Source: Ischnura elegans
Lineage: Eukaryota; Arthropoda; Insecta; Odonata; Coenagrionidae
Assembly: GCF_921293095.1 (NCBI RefSeq)
Contig: NC_060257.1
Location: 53,976,968 to 54,040,967 of the forward strand
Reading direction: 5' to 3'
Length of the DNA: 64,000 bases
Below the pieces are notes generated by a model. That model had not been told where the DNA came from. It worked only from the letters and a program-made list of their open reading frames with translations, and ran no database searches. The position numbers were made by a program, and so were the translations under genes. Below, piece after piece: positions 32,174-44,204 of the stretch; positions within the stretch are counted from its first letter, which is position 1; each line of letters opens with the position of its first letter.

Positions 32174-32689
32174 CTATAGAGCAGTGGTTCCCAAAGTGGG
32201 CGCTACCCCCTGGGGGGCGTTGCTGTAGTCTACGGGGGCAAAAAGTGCCAAGGAGGCGGCAGGAGGGCGCCGGAGGGTCCTGACAATGTGACAAATGCGA
32301 AGGTTCCGTAACCTTCCTTTTGTCTTCGTTTTCAAGCTTCGCTTCTACAGTTTACTTTGTTTCCCGCATTTGTAAGTAATATAAACCATGTGTTTTCTTA
32401 CATTTTAAAGTGAGAACTGTTGAAAAATATTTCCGAGCCTTTCTTGCAAAAGGGAAACGTTTGAAGGGGTTTATTTTCTTTTGGTATATCGTTGGTACAA
32501 CTTCACGACACAGAGAACTTAATTATTTATTAGTCATTTAATTTGTCATTGTTTTTAATTTAATTATTACTATGTTCCTCATTTGGTTAATTAGTATATG
32601 ATTCTGATTATCATTCCAAAGACACCGATTAGGGGGGCGTTGAGTATAGGTTTATGGATCGAAAAAGTTTGGGAAACACTGCTTTAAAG
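32174..32689. mobile_element. hAT-type non-autonomous element
   Basis: Body 32182-32681 (500 bp). Left end is CAGTGGTTCCCAAAGTGGGC. The reverse strand of the right end reads CAGTGTTTCCCAAACTTTTT. Flanking octamers are CTATAGAG and CTTTAAAG (6/8). This is the classical hAT terminal sequence. No transposase frame was seen. Confidence 0.75.
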
Positions 32690-33154
32690 CCAGAAAAATA
32701 AGGAGACCCGTATTTTTCCCGAGAATCCGGATAAGTGAGACACCAACCGGCCGAATTCGGAAGTAGAGCACCGAGGATACCAAACAATTTATTATTGTTA
32801 GAAACCGTATTGTAAGGCGACCGTCTATTCTTCTGAGTCGCAGTCGCAGCCAATCAGAGAGCTCTATTTCAATCTCGCGCGCTTGCGGCAGACGTGTTTG
32901 TTTTGGTTACCGTAGCGAGGGAAGTTCAAGAAGGTTGTGAGATAGCGCTGATTGTGAGATAATTTCGGATTTTTAAAGTGATGATGGAAGCCCAGCATAT
33001 TAGATATTGGACCCGAGTACACAGGTGACTAATAATGAAGTACGTTTTAACATATTTTAGGAACAATTTCAACAATTGCTGCTCTCTATTCATTCTTTGG
33101 GCTTTCGCAAACAAACAAGCCACAAGCAGAAACGTTCATACGTGCGCATGCGCG

Positions 33155-33245
33155 ACCGTGGCGTCGCGTCGGCCGCAATGTGTGATGGGGTGCAGTCGCA
33201 GCCGCAGCCGAAATCGCGGTCGCAGCGGCGGTCGCAGTCGCTAGT
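33155..33245. repeat. GTCGCA/GCCGCA hexamer-rich tract
   Basis: An imperfect hexanucleotide array lies at about 33191-33242 (GTCGCAGCCGCAGCC-like), embedded in unusually CpG-rich text that continues to 33420. It encodes Arg/Ser or Ala/Thr repeats in different frames, which I regard as incidental. Confidence 0.55.
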
Positions 33246-33559
33246 GTCCTACGGCCTTTACCATTCATTGACACACGTCGACACAAGTCGACTTGCGTCG
33301 CGGTTTTCGTGTTCTACTATGTGTGTGTCGCCGACTGTTGTGACACAAGTTGCGCAGGAATTGGAGCAGTTATAAACAGTTTCCGTGAGTCAACACTAGT
33401 CGACGCGTGAGTCGCATGAATGGAAAGCACTCATTCAGATCTCGTCGGCATTGTCGATTTTTTTCTTATTTCCATTCTTATTTTTTTGATACTAAGCAAT
33501 CATAACGTCGTTAGTGATATATTTTATGCATCCATATTTATGTATGATATATTTTTAAG

Positions 33560-33745
33560 TATACCGGGACTAGCTACGGTGATAACTTTTACGGGAGTCA
33601 ACCGCAATACACAAACTGTGCGAAAAAGTCACAGAGAAAAAAATCATTCGCCTCGAATCCAAGTCATGGCGAATGATTTTTTTCTCAGTGAATTTTGCGA
33701 ACGTATAATAAAGTTATCATAAACACTCAAATGAGCGAATCTTTA
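33560..33745. repeat. Dispersed repeat with 16-bp palindrome
   Basis: ACCGGGACTAGCTACGGTGA and the following CGGGAGTCA..AGTGCGAAAAAGTC text recurs in decayed form at 50040-50150. It contains the inverted pair AAAAAATCATTCGCC / GGCGAATGATTTTTT around 33640-33690, capable of a stable hairpin. Confidence 0.55.
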
Positions 33746-34529
33746 CCGCAAGGATCGGGCCTCACTGAACAACATAATTAAGCATAACTTTAATGGCGTA
33801 ACCAACTCATGGAAAAATGGGCGGCATCTTTTTGAATTTTTTTTTTCATATTTAAATCGTGAGAATGACTGAATGAGGAAGACTCATTTCCTTATAATTT
33901 GTATTTTTCACTCATCTACCGGATTATCTTATTAAATTGTGATTCCGGGTCTGGGTTAACGACCCCATTGGCTGAGTACGGGTATTTGTCAGGGGATGCG
34001 AGGCAGAAGGGTCTGCAGTCTATGATTAGTAATCAACTATAATCATAGGATAAGACGTGCAGACTTTAATTTTCCTTGTCTTAGTTATAATTACCTCCCT
34101 GTGGCGCTCTCAACTTGTTTTGCCATATTGACGGTATACGAGGGTAGACTTTTAAATAAGGCCTCCGGAGTCGTTATGTAGCCGCGTGAAGCTCTAGGAT
34201 CAATCCGCTATGACCACCGTGTTCTTTGGTTCCTCCCAAGGGCGTACCTAGAATCTAACTAAGGGGGGGGGGGCAAGCCATGAGATTTATGATATTATTT
34301 CCTTGAAAAAATATTTTTACTTTAGGCACATATCTTATAATATAATATATCATTTTTCGTGGGTTTAAAGAAAATTTGTTGAATACTTCCGTTTCAATTC
34401 ATTACTGATTTTGCTTAAAGACTTTTGCGATTTTTGCTTTTAGGGGGGTTTAGGGGCTTTTTTCTAAGCGAGTGTTCGCGGGCCTGTTCAAGTTCAACGT
34501 AAATTAAATGGTAAACAATAATGTTTTAT

Positions 34530-34943
34530 GCCTATGTCTTTGCTAACTTATTAGGTCCCAATCAATTCCGTAAGTGTGTACATTCGTATTACGGCCGATA
34601 TTCTCATATGCAGCACCGGCCTGAATCGGATCAACCATCAAGTCTGTTCAGCACATCTTGGCAGAGGCAGACCGGAAATCACTTCGGGTTGCTCTACGAC
34701 TCGGATGGACTCCAAACAACGCGGCACTTTGGCCGATGGCACGTATGGATTCCCTGGAAGACCTGCTCGGTTCCCGCGCGAAGAAGTTCTTCGGGAACGT
34801 CTCTGAATCCCCCTACCCGGAGCTGAGGAGGAAATCAGAGTTTCCTGTTCGGCCCTAGGATCGTTACCGCCGCCCCTGCGCCGGGACCGGAGATCGGGAG
34901 AACCTCACGCCGAGGGAGGAGGATGCAGCGGCTCCATAAAGGA
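34530..34943 (+). pseudogene. Non-LTR retrotransposon C-terminal remnant
   Basis: One frame reads RVALRLGWTPNNAALW, then MDSLEDLLGSRAKKFFGNV and SESPYPELR. That resembles the tail of Jockey/CR1-type ORF2 (AKKFFE...S.NPL). There are frame breaks and no RT core. The hAT-type element at 34952 sits directly after it, within its probable 3' region. Confidence 0.45.
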
Positions 34944-35219
34944 GTCATCGGCAGGGATGCCGACTTACAAAAAATATTGGGGGGCCCAAACCGGGGATCT
35001 TACCCCGGGAATGTTTATAAGTAGTGAGTTTTAAGTTTTTTAAGCATTTTAGAAGAGTCATATGATCAACATTAGAACCATGATAACTCGAATCTCGATA
35101 TCTGGACTCTACGGGGAAAATTGACAAGCCTGAAAAATGTTTTCCTTACACCCATAACGAATTTTTGAGGGGGCTCGGGTCCCCTCAGGCCCCATGGAGT
35201 CGGCGCCACTGGTCACCGT
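34944..35219. mobile_element. hAT-type non-autonomous element with TSD
   Basis: Body 34952-35211 (260 bp). Left end is CAGGGATGCCGACTTACA. The reverse strand of the right end reads CAGTGGCGCCGACTCCAT. Flanking octamers are GTCATCGG and GTCACCGT (6/8). Confidence 0.7.
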
Positions 35220-35869
35220 CCTCAACTCAGTAGGCTAAAAGAAGGGAATAAGTACTTTCACGAAGAGCAAGCAATCCGAGGATTATCATCGTCTGAAGAG
35301 CCCAAGGGTGCTCAAAAGACAAATGCTGAACAAAGCTCAGCAGAGAATGCCTAGTTGTTGTTGTTGTGCGTTTAGATATACGTAATAATATCGGGAAACA
35401 ATTTGTTGAGAATGGTTATGAATTAAAGATGTGCATAAAAGTTTGTAATTTATTTAAAAATATTCATAAAATTATTAATTGGATTGTCTCAAAATTTTGA
35501 GATGTATTTCAGGAAAGAATAAATTAAAAAATCAGTTTCATATGTATTCGTAATCTAATATGTTGAAAAATATTCCCCCTCCTTACTGGACATAATTGAT
35601 GTTTACACTTTTTTTTAACAAAAAATCCAATATTTTTGGCAAAATCATAATATTTCTTTATATTTCAATATCATATTTGGAATTAGCAACCTCGAAAACT
35701 GTTATATTCCACATTTCAAACTGATTATACGATATTTAATTATTATAGGGGTAGATCCCTATTATTCTTCACTTTGAGAAGAAAGGATGGAGATTAGACG
35801 CATTGGGATTTTTGATCTGGAAAAAGGCGGCAACTACCGACATTAATCGCCAATAATAATAACAATAAG

Positions 35870-36240
35870 ATACCTTTATTGGGCAAGATTGGGACTAGTA
35901 AGTCCCATCTTCCATCTAACCTCTCGTCAAACATAAAATTTATGCAGATCAATACATAATCATGTTGCTCATGAAATTACATGCAAAGAAAGTACGTAAA
36001 GGGACACAGAAGTTCCATTTTTAATCAAACCAATCCAATTTTAAGTGAACAAAGTTATCGTCTACTAAACGTAAAAAGATGTAAGAAAACGAGGCAAACA
36101 AAGCAAAGATGTAAGCCAATTGGTTGAAGTTTACGGTGGAAAATTTATGGCTGTTAAAAACGTTCGTAAGTAGTGCCACAAGTTCCTTTCCGGCCGCACA
36201 AACGTTCACTTCTAGGTGGGTGCATTAACAGCTCGCCGAC
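35870..36240. other. Unassigned AT-rich sequence
   Basis: The minus-strand frame at 36021-36209 is hydrophobic in its middle but has no recognised domain. A lone hAT-like end (CAGAGGCGGCTCGTGAG) occurs near 36344 without a visible partner. Confidence 0.3.
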
Positions 36241-36914
36241 GACCACCAGTGGAATGTGCGGAGGAAGTTGTGCGCCATTTTGAAGAGGAATGAGATGATT
36301 GTTTGGACTCTATCACCCAGTGATTTCCACATGTTGGCAGAGGCGGCTCGTGAGTCAAATGCTCGGGGGGTACACTTCACCGGGGCGGTCTAAATTTTTT
36401 AATATTTTGAGTATTTTGGTGAGTTTTTAAAGCTATCTAGGTATTAAATTTGTTTAATTTAAAATAATATAATTTAAACACTTATAATAATAAAATTTAA
36501 ACCAAAACAAGGTATTCTGCAAAACTGCAGCACCAAGTAGACGCCAGATTATAATAATGCCGTCAGCCGTAGCGGCGGTGTCATCTCACTAGATACGTCG
36601 CTCTGTGCATGTTCGGACGGCGTCCCAAGGCTTCCATAAGGCACAAGCTTAGTCGCGTCATAGCACCAGCAGCCCCCACCACTACCACTCTTCGTATAAC
36701 TGCATCGTGATGGATTGGGACGTTCTGGCCAGCGCCCCGCGGCTACAAATGCGAACTTCTCGCGCTATTTTTGCGTGTTTTTCCTAAATTTCCGACACGT
36801 GCGATTGAAAAAAAAACACTTCGGTTAATAAGATACATAACTATGATTGAATGAGTATTATTTTTTTTCCTTTCTCAGATATTTGGGAGGGACGGCGTCC
36901 GAGAGTCCTTATGG

Positions 36915-37449
36915 GCAAGCCGCCATGTTGGTCGCCCTAAAGAAACACTTAGGAGGGATGAAGTTCGCAACGGATATCGAGGCGCAAGATGAGGTCAGTG
37001 GATACGGGGGTCCCAGGGCGGGCCCCGCCAGGATACCTCTCGAGGACAGGGAACCAAGTCTGAGACTTATACGCCCGTGCCTCTCGAGAGGGGGAGGACA
37101 GAGGAAGGAAAAAGGAATGGAGGCGTCGCCGCGATGAGAGCCCGACGACACCTCCAGGGGAAGGATAGGAAAGGAAGGGAGGGGACGAGGAATCCCGCAC
37201 CGTCACAAAGGCGGGCGGGCCCTACTAACAGCGAAACCCAGCTTACGCAATTAATATGCTACCAATCCTAGTAGATTTTCCTATGAGGAAGAAAAATCTA
37301 TCGATCGAATCGGTAGATGCAAGATGAGGTCAACGCCATTCTTCGCAACACGGACAGAAGCTGGTATAACAACAGGATTCGAAAATTTATCGTGCGGATG
37401 AGAAAATTCATGTAGCGCCAGGGTGACTACATCGAAAAATAGCTGAAGC
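36915..37449 (+). pseudogene. Mariner transposase C-terminal relic, split by an insertion
   Basis: Before the insertion the frame reads LKKHLGGMKFATDIEAQDEV. After it, EVNAILRNTDRSWYNNRI then KFIVRMRKFM and GDYIEK with a stop near 37449. This is the end of a mariner transposase (LK.HL.G..F.TD.E......W.......FY..GI.KL..R..KC....GDYVEK). The catalytic DDD core is not visible. The break is a 321-bp SINE-like insertion with a 14-bp duplication of the coding sequence. Confidence 0.75.
36984..37332 (+). mobile_element. SINE-like retroelement with 14-bp TSD, copy B
   Basis: Body 36998-37318 (321 bp) is flanked by perfect GCAAGATGAGGTCA repeats (36984-36997 and 37319-37332). The 3' half matches copy A at 18139-18427. 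The 3' end is a hairpin-like CTATCGATCGAATCGGTAG rather than poly-A. The perfect long duplication indicates target-primed insertion. Confidence 0.8.
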
Positions 37450-37653
37450 CAAGACCTTTCCAAAGATTTATCCGACAATAAAAAAATGTCATATTCAATA
37501 TCAAAAAATAATTGGAGACCTTACTTTCTATGTTTACCCTCGTCTATCGTTTCTTTGTTGGATTTATTAAACCTTTTTAACCCATTTCCTCCTAGAAAAC
37601 TTCCTGCTTGCGATTAAGAAGATGTTTAGGTACGTTTTTAGTCTTTTTGGTCA

Positions 37654-38208
37654 TCTTTAGTCAGATGCGGTCTGGGGTGGTTGGGGGCCCTCGGCTGGGG
37701 TCCTCCTTTCTGGGGGATTCTGAGGTTCAACACCGGGAAATTTATGAAAATTGCATTTTGCAATGAATTTTGTCGCTATTCTGGCTCTTTAAAAAACTAG
37801 ATAAAAGTTAATCAAAATGGAAAATTCGTAAGAAAAAGTACTATAAAAATTGAGAGTTTTGCCGCTTATACAACTTAATAATTTACTATGGTTCTATTAT
37901 ATATGTATTCACTATGTTTTTTTTATTGGAACTGCACTGATATTTGAAATCTGGTTCTTTTTATTCTTCTGACACCTTTAATTTATATATTTCATATGAC
38001 ATTTTTACACTGCGTATGTTGTAAATAAAGCAACTATAGAAAACTTAGAATTTTATAATTCCAAAAAAAAACTTTGGTTGAAGTATCTTGAGTGTTTTTT
38101 ATTACACCTTTCATTTACGCTTCATGATAGACGCGAGCGTTTTGAGGGCCCGTTAAGCTCGGAGCCCTCGGCGATCGCCGACCTCGTCAGACCGCCCCTG
38201 TCTTTAGC
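37654..38208. mobile_element. hAT-type non-autonomous element with 8-bp TSD
   Basis: Body 37662-38200 (539 bp) starts CAGATGCGGTCTG and ends CAGACCGCCCCTG. Flanks are TCTTTAGT (37654-37661) and TCTTTAGC (38201-38208), a 7/8 match. No coding capacity. Confidence 0.75.
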
Positions 38209-38329
38209 CCTTAAGAGTGCGGGAATGTTTTTATACGTTTTGCAGGCTGACTGCGGCATTTACCCAAAAATTTTATTTCCACCTGGATATCTTGCTCTTA
38301 GACACTTTCCCTCACCATAGGCATCGACA

Positions 38330-38595
38330 CTTATCGATCTTTAAGAGCGACACGGGGAACATCATATTAGAGACGCACTATATTTCCAGGTCCGACAGAA
38401 GCGATAAATTAAGACAGATGTTTTGCCGAACGGATTAATATGGGAATTCGTTTTTCCCCCGAACCACAAAGGACTTTAATAAATGCTAGTCGTAATTTTC
38501 TTAGAGCACTTCCTTTTTCTTTGTAAACGGCTTGTGTACTAACACCCCCTGCCACACGCCTTTTAGGCGGCTTGCGAGGTATTATGTAGATGCAG
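38330..38595 (+). pseudogene. CR1/L2-like LINE 3' end, copy 2
   Basis: ATCTTTAAGAGCGACACG..AACATCATATTA and following text to about 38590 match 28318-28585 closely. Only the last codons of ORF2 and the 3' UTR remain. It shows the family is 5'-truncated at different points, as expected for LINE copies. Confidence 0.65.
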
Positions 38596-39263
38596 ATCGC
38601 CAAGGAGCTTTACTCTACCAGACCAGCCCTCGTGGCAGGGGGTGCCCCCTGCACAGGGGGTCTCTTCTGCACTGGCTGGCAGCCAAAATCGTGAAATCCC
38701 CCAAGAGTCAGTAATCCATTGAACTATTTTGGATATATTATTTATAATCTTATTATTGTGCCACTGTAAATTGGCAATAATTGCTGCATGTGGGCTTTTG
38801 AAATAAATAAATAAATAAATATGCATCCACTTGCTACTTCAGAACGAAAACCGTAGCCGTAGAACTACACTGGCTGGTAACGTGGTCAGAATCTAATGTC
38901 GTTCACTTACTACGAATGACCTTGAGGGAAAGGATAAATCTTCAGGGCAAAAATTTTTTTGGATAAACGAAATTTGAAATAATCTATACAATTCCAATCC
39001 CTGTTTACCCTTTATGATATTTGCATTTATTTTCACGACAATAGGCATCCATATTGAATTTTCGCTTCGCACCCGTTTATTTGCGTTAGGGAGCTAATTT
39101 AGACCTTGATAGAAAAGATTAATCTTCAGGTCAAGTTTATTTTCGATCTATTTAAGTTTAAATAATCAATACAATTTCATCTCTTGTTTATCTGCATGTA
39201 CTTTGCAGACAGTCGGCGTCCATACTGATTTTACGTTTCACTCCCGTCTCTTTCCGTCGGTGG

Positions 39264-42200
39264 GCTTACTCACGACCACCGAGAGACAAGGCCTGAGCGC
39301 TGATGCCTTCTAATTGTCTGACGTCACGAGCCGTAGGTTATCAACCACGCCTTCCGACAATGCTTGCAGTTGTTTATATTTATAAGCCATTGCGGTGAAA
39401 ATGGTGATTGGGTTGTTGAACGCTAAGTTATTTGGAGTTTTAAAGCTTTTGCGATGGTTTTGTGGGTAACAGTACTGAATATAAGTGTTCAAGAGATGGT
39501 GTGCTAAAGTTGTCTTTCTCTGTACAGAGGAAAATACAAGGAGGAAACGAAAGTGTGCGTTTTCAAATTTCCTAAGGACGAAGAGACGAAGAGGAAATGG
39601 ATACTTACCAATCCAAGAAAAGACTTCCAGCCGGCGAAATATTCCAAGGTGAGTTACTATCTTTTTCTTTCTATTTGGACGGCGTGATTATTCAGGGAAA
39701 TGTTAGTACAATGTAAATGTTGATCGTCATTAAAAGTGAATTAAAAAGATACTTGATATAAGCATTGACCGGTAGACGAATTGTTATTGGTTTCTTGAAA
39801 CAATTCTACTCTCGAGTGTATTTGCAGGTTGATTTCAATATTATTTGCGTTATCGCTTGAATAATTAATGGTTTTAATTATTTCATAGTACCTAAATGTC
39901 TTTGAAATTTTCGTATATCAACGCTAAATAGAATACGGCGCTTATCATCGTGTTCTAAGGTGTTGTTATTAAGAAGAACTTGATTTTTTGAGGGTGTTAT
40001 GAATAGTTTTTGTTATTAGTAAATTGTGGAAACATGTGAAACACTCGGGATGAATAAATGGGATACCTACTTGTGTAATAAATATGACCCATGCCTACGA
40101 TGGCATTTTACATTATTTGTATGTTTACGCATGCATAGGGTAGTATTACTGTTTTAGAAAAGAAGATTTTTTTTGCATTAAGCAGTTCTTACAAAGGTAA
40201 TATGTACTAACTAATCGTGTTAATCTGAGAACGATTGTGTAGAGAGCGAAATCTTAAAGTCTTCGAGGGTATTAAATAAATGATTCTTCAGTAGTTAATC
40301 AATTATGGAAACATGTGAAACGCTCGGGATGAATAAATGGGCTACCTACAAGCGAGATAAATATGGCCCATGTCTAAGTTGGCATTTTAGATAAAATGTT
40401 GTTAATCTAACTACCATTGTGTGCACAGCGAATTATTTAAGTCTTGTTTATACACCCTTATCAGACGAAGGTATTCTTCACTTGAAATACATTTGATTTT
40501 CCGTCTACCAATAAAATTATCTCTGTTTTTAAGGTGTGTATCCGGCATTTTCTGGTTGAAGATGTGCTTCATTAAAGCTCCTACTTCGATGAGAAGTCAG
40601 GAAAACTGCTGGCTGTACCATTGAACAGCCCAAAACTGAGGGATGGTTCCATGCCGAGGATCTTCCCTGATTGCCCTGGGTACCTTACCACTTCAGAGCA
40701 GACCAGGGATGCGCCATCAATGAGGGAAAAGCGTCTTGAAAGTGCTACTGTGGAAGCTGCTTTAGCTGAGAGTTTGAAAACTCAGGAAGCATATAAGGCT
40801 TAGAAAAAGCTAGACTCTTTCGGAAACGTAAATTCTCTGGTGAAGATGAATAAGCATTCAGCATTTTGGGATGTGGTCGTGAAGCCGTGTGCTATAATAT
40901 TAAAGCATTTGGAAGAGTGTGCACCACCTCTTATTACTTACTCATTAATGGAATACATTCATAATAACATCAAAGTATACCACTGAAAAAGGGAATTAAA
41001 AGCAATAGGCAAATTCACTCCACTTTTTCAAGCCTCTTTCATGTATGAAAAGTACCAATGATGTCTTGGATATAATTTAAAAACTCCACAAACTGTAAAT
41101 ATTTATAGCTATAGTGTAGCTCTACTGGAAGAATGCAAAATTAAAGACTTTGCAAATTAATCTTTGAATAACTTTATCAAATCACAAATGTCTCTTGTTC
41201 CAGAAAAAAAGGTAAGTAGGTTCAAGAAAAGAAGACAAGTAAGGTACATCTGTGACATATTTGTATTTGCTGCAATGTTTTGTTAGTATCTCCTGAAGTT
41301 CATATATTTGCTCGCAATTCTGGTAATTTGGTTTTCCCACATCCAGTTACTATAAAACGGCTCTGCTCTTCTTTTAAAGTTGGTCCAATTAATGAGAAAA
41401 ATGAGCATGGGTTTCTATCTTACGTGAAGCACCGAGTTTCTCATTACAGAGCCACGAGCGTTATATCACCCTTATTCATTAGAAACCCTTTCTTGACTAC
41501 AAGGGCAGAGTATAGTAGAACCTGCATATAACTCCAGCAGTTTAGCTTCTAGTGCTCATGAGTTCGCGGTAGAGAACTTACTATATTCATTTAAAGATGT
41601 TGTCCATATTTTGCCAATGAGTACTCTGTCAGCCTGTGTTCTAAAAGATATTCTGAAGAAAGTCATCATTGGTCTCGAAAAAGTTGTTCTGGAGGTGGTT
41701 TGTGTTATAAGTGAAAACAAATCCATCAACAGGAAGGCGGTATCTCTCTTCACCAATCCACCAAGGCTGAGTATAGTTTATCCACATCCTTCTCATCATT
41801 CTTGGCCATTACTCTAAAGGCTTGACTGTCCATATGTTTAAATGTATTCGCAACAACTGGATCAATAAGAAAAACTATTATTTTCCCAACTGAATGCGTT
41901 ATATATGCTACATTTCTGTGTTATCAGGTAGGACATGGTATTTTTCCATTCAAAACTATTTCCCCAGGTACTTTAAAGCAGCAAATCCTAGTTCACCGTT
42001 TCTTAAAAGGTTACAATTCGCCCCGTTAAGTGCATAAATTGCCATGAAATTATAGTTTGCAGATAGGTCTAATCAAAACAATCCCTATGTCATTTAACAG
42101 AAGCACAATCTAGTTTTATCCTAATCTTGTGCATGTGTAAGAACATAACTTTTTTATTTCATTATCGTTTAATGCAGCGATGCTGAAAAAATAGAAGCCC

Positions 42201-42615
42201 CGTGAAGGATGTAAAAATCCTATGACTTCTATGTTATAAGTTCCACTGATGCGTAAAAAATGTTTTACTGAATATAAGACTTGTAATGATATTCTCGAGG
42301 TTTCGAATGCATTTGGAAGCAAGCTGTTTCTCTTCGAAGAAGATTTTTCGGCGAAGGCGTAGGTCCATTCGAGACAATTATGTTTCCCGAGGTAGGGATT
42401 TACTGTTAACATCATTTAAGTATATGTACATATGATATTATATAAGGAAAATTGTAGCCGGAGAAATGTCTGTTCACATATCGTTTGGTTTTCTTACGCA
42501 TTCCCCACCAATCGGCGCTATCAATGGCAGTCTTCGCTACTCCCTCCGTCCGCCTACGACTCGTGACGTCACAATTCAGCGCTCAGGCCTTGTCTCTCGG
42601 TGGTCGTGGCTTACT
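39264..42615 (+). mobile_element. P-superfamily DNA transposon with 33-bp perfect TIRs
   Basis: Body 39271-42608 (3338 bp). Both termini begin CACGACCACCGAGAGACAAG and match perfectly for 33 bp. Similarity continues through a GACGTCACGAG subterminal block at both ends. Directly flanking are 7-bp repeats GCTTACT at 39264-39270 and 42609-42615. The interior carries THAP-domain and P-transposase remnants. P elements have 31-bp TIRs and normally 8-bp duplications, so the size, ends and coding content fit the superfamily. Confidence 0.85.
39528..41900 (+). pseudogene. THAP-domain P-type transposase, decayed
   Basis: Exon 39528-39648 encodes KVCVFKFPKDEETKRKW and FQPAKYSK. A GT-AG intron to 40533 joins it in frame to VCIRHFLVEDV. 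This is the second half of a C2CH THAP DNA-binding domain, with FPKD, W and C..HF in place. The first exon with the leading cysteines was not identified. A stop follows at VLH, then the frame continues with KLRDGSMPRIFPDCP. Further on, LSACVLKDILKKVI, ENKSINRKAVSLF and SIVYPHP (41611-41817), then in another frame TVHMFKCIRNNWINKK (about 41825-41875), match P/THAP9 transposase core text. Several stops and frameshifts make it non-functional. Confidence 0.8.
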
Positions 42616-43899
42616 TCGACCGGTTTCAAAAATAAACAAATAAACTGTGGGGTCATGGCAATATTAGCAGAGCCGGAACTCACTTTCCTTCACCACTTTA
42701 ACCCGTGAAATTATTCTGTGTGTTAGTTTATTACAAGCTACGCCTGCATATTTAAATTTTATATGCCTTTATTTAATCAGTATTTAAATTCTGGATTAGA
42801 AATTACACATTAGAATGTACACATTAGAAATTTTGAGGCACCAAAAATTGAGTTGACTATTACGTTTTTTCTTAACCAGTACCTGAACGGCGTTCCGGCA
42901 AAATTATACCACTTCTAATAAGTTGATTAAGTTATAGCAACATATATTCAACAACATACATATTTGTCACAATTTGACTGAAAAAAAAGAAAGCTGTTTT
43001 CAAGAGGGCGGAAATGGGTTATTAAGACCAAAATGGAATCCTTAAATTGAAAAACAATAAAATTCGTGCTCGTGTGATTCATAATTAACTCTGGCATGGA
43101 ATAATTGAATAATCAGTTGTAGTTTCTGCCTTCAGAAAATCAAGGAAATGTGAAAGTGAGATACGAGAGCTAATACAAATAAAAAGCAATGAAAGATTTG
43201 CTAAGGAAATTCTAATTTTCTGAAGAATGATTTTGACACCACTTTTAATGGCTTAAAGGCACTATTTGGTGAATGAAGCTTTATCAAACTTTGAAAAAGA
43301 TTGTATTTTCTTGCCCATTTGCCAAGAGCGGCCAAAGAAAAGTGGGAATATTTTAAGCCCAAAGTCAACGAATTGAATTGCCCGGGTTGGCTGAGTGTTC
43401 TCTATATTTTCAGCTGAGTCAAGGCTTATGCCATCTATGAGCATCAATAGAGTTATATCCTCTGCGAGAGTGCATTTGTGGGAAAGGGAAGTTAGCTGCC
43501 ATCTATTGGCCAATTTTCAAACTAAATTTTCCGCGGCCAGACCGCCCAGTCGGGTTGCCGTAAATATTTTGTTTTTCATTGTAGATTCGAAAATAAACTT
43601 CGCTATATTCCACACAGTATTTATAAAAAAACTACCTTTCTGGGTCATTATCAAGGGATAATGGAACCAGTTGTTGTTATTTTACCTTTTCATAATGACC
43701 CGAATAGGACGAAGCCGGTAGAGCTTATAATAAGTATCTACTGTTTGGAATATAACAAAGTTTTTTTTTAATCTGTCATGTCAACATTCCATTAAGTGAA
43801 CTCGCGAACCATCGATTTTCATTATTAAGTCCCAATATTTTATGGTTTTTCGACATATATCTTCGTCCTGATTAAAATAAATAGATATTGAAAAACTTT
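42616..43899. other. Spacer without a recognised gene
   Basis: Short frames on both strands at 43262-43661 overlap and lack domains. No repeat boundaries were identified. Confidence 0.4.
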
Positions 43900-44204
43900 T
43901 CTACGACCATTGGCGTAGCGTGGGGAGAGGTCCGGGGGGTCCGGACCCCCTTCCTCCCCCGAAATATAAAAACACAATTACTTTCCTTCACAAAGCAAAA
44001 CAATTGTTTATTGTATTTTAAAATATTGAAAAATCATGAATTTACAAAGGATATCTTTGACAAATGAAGTTTTTTCGATTATTAAAAGTGTTAAAATTAG
44101 TTTAAAACCCTCTACTTAGTACCCTGTTTTTTTATTTCCCCCCTTATTTTGGACCTCCCCCCCCCCCCCCGAACAAAATCCTTGGCTACCCTTCTGTATA
44201 CGAC
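43900..44204. mobile_element. hAT-type non-autonomous element with 8-bp TSD
   Basis: Body 43908-44196 (289 bp). Left end is CATTGGCGTAGCGTGGGG. The reverse strand of the right end reads CAGAAGGGTAGCCAAGG. Flanks TCTACGAC and TATACGAC match 7/8. A C-run (about 44158-44170) lies near the right end. Confidence 0.7.

Larger units (their letters stand above)
34138..37543 (+). mobile_element. Mariner-type element, heavily invaded
   Basis: The left end at 34138 is ACGAGGGTAGACTTTTAAAT..GGCCTCC. The right end at 37543, read on the reverse strand, is ACGAGGGTAAACATAGAAAG..GGTCTCC, a TIR-like match typical of mariners. A TA precedes the left end. Between them only 34138-34240 and 36915-37543 look like mariner; the rest is other elements. 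The long distance makes the pairing of the two ends an inference. Confidence 0.5.

Noticed and set aside
33035-33375. Arg/Ser-rich and Ala/Thr-rich peptides
   Set aside because: They come from translating a GTCGCA hexamer tract in several frames. Nothing suggests a real exon.
34240-34480. Possible further hAT-type element starting CAAGGGCGTACCTAG
   Set aside because: The left end resembles the family, but no inverted partner or octamer duplication was found within reach.
36344-36420. hAT-like end CAGAGGCGGCTCGTGAG
   Set aside because: Only one end is visible, so element extent cannot be supported.
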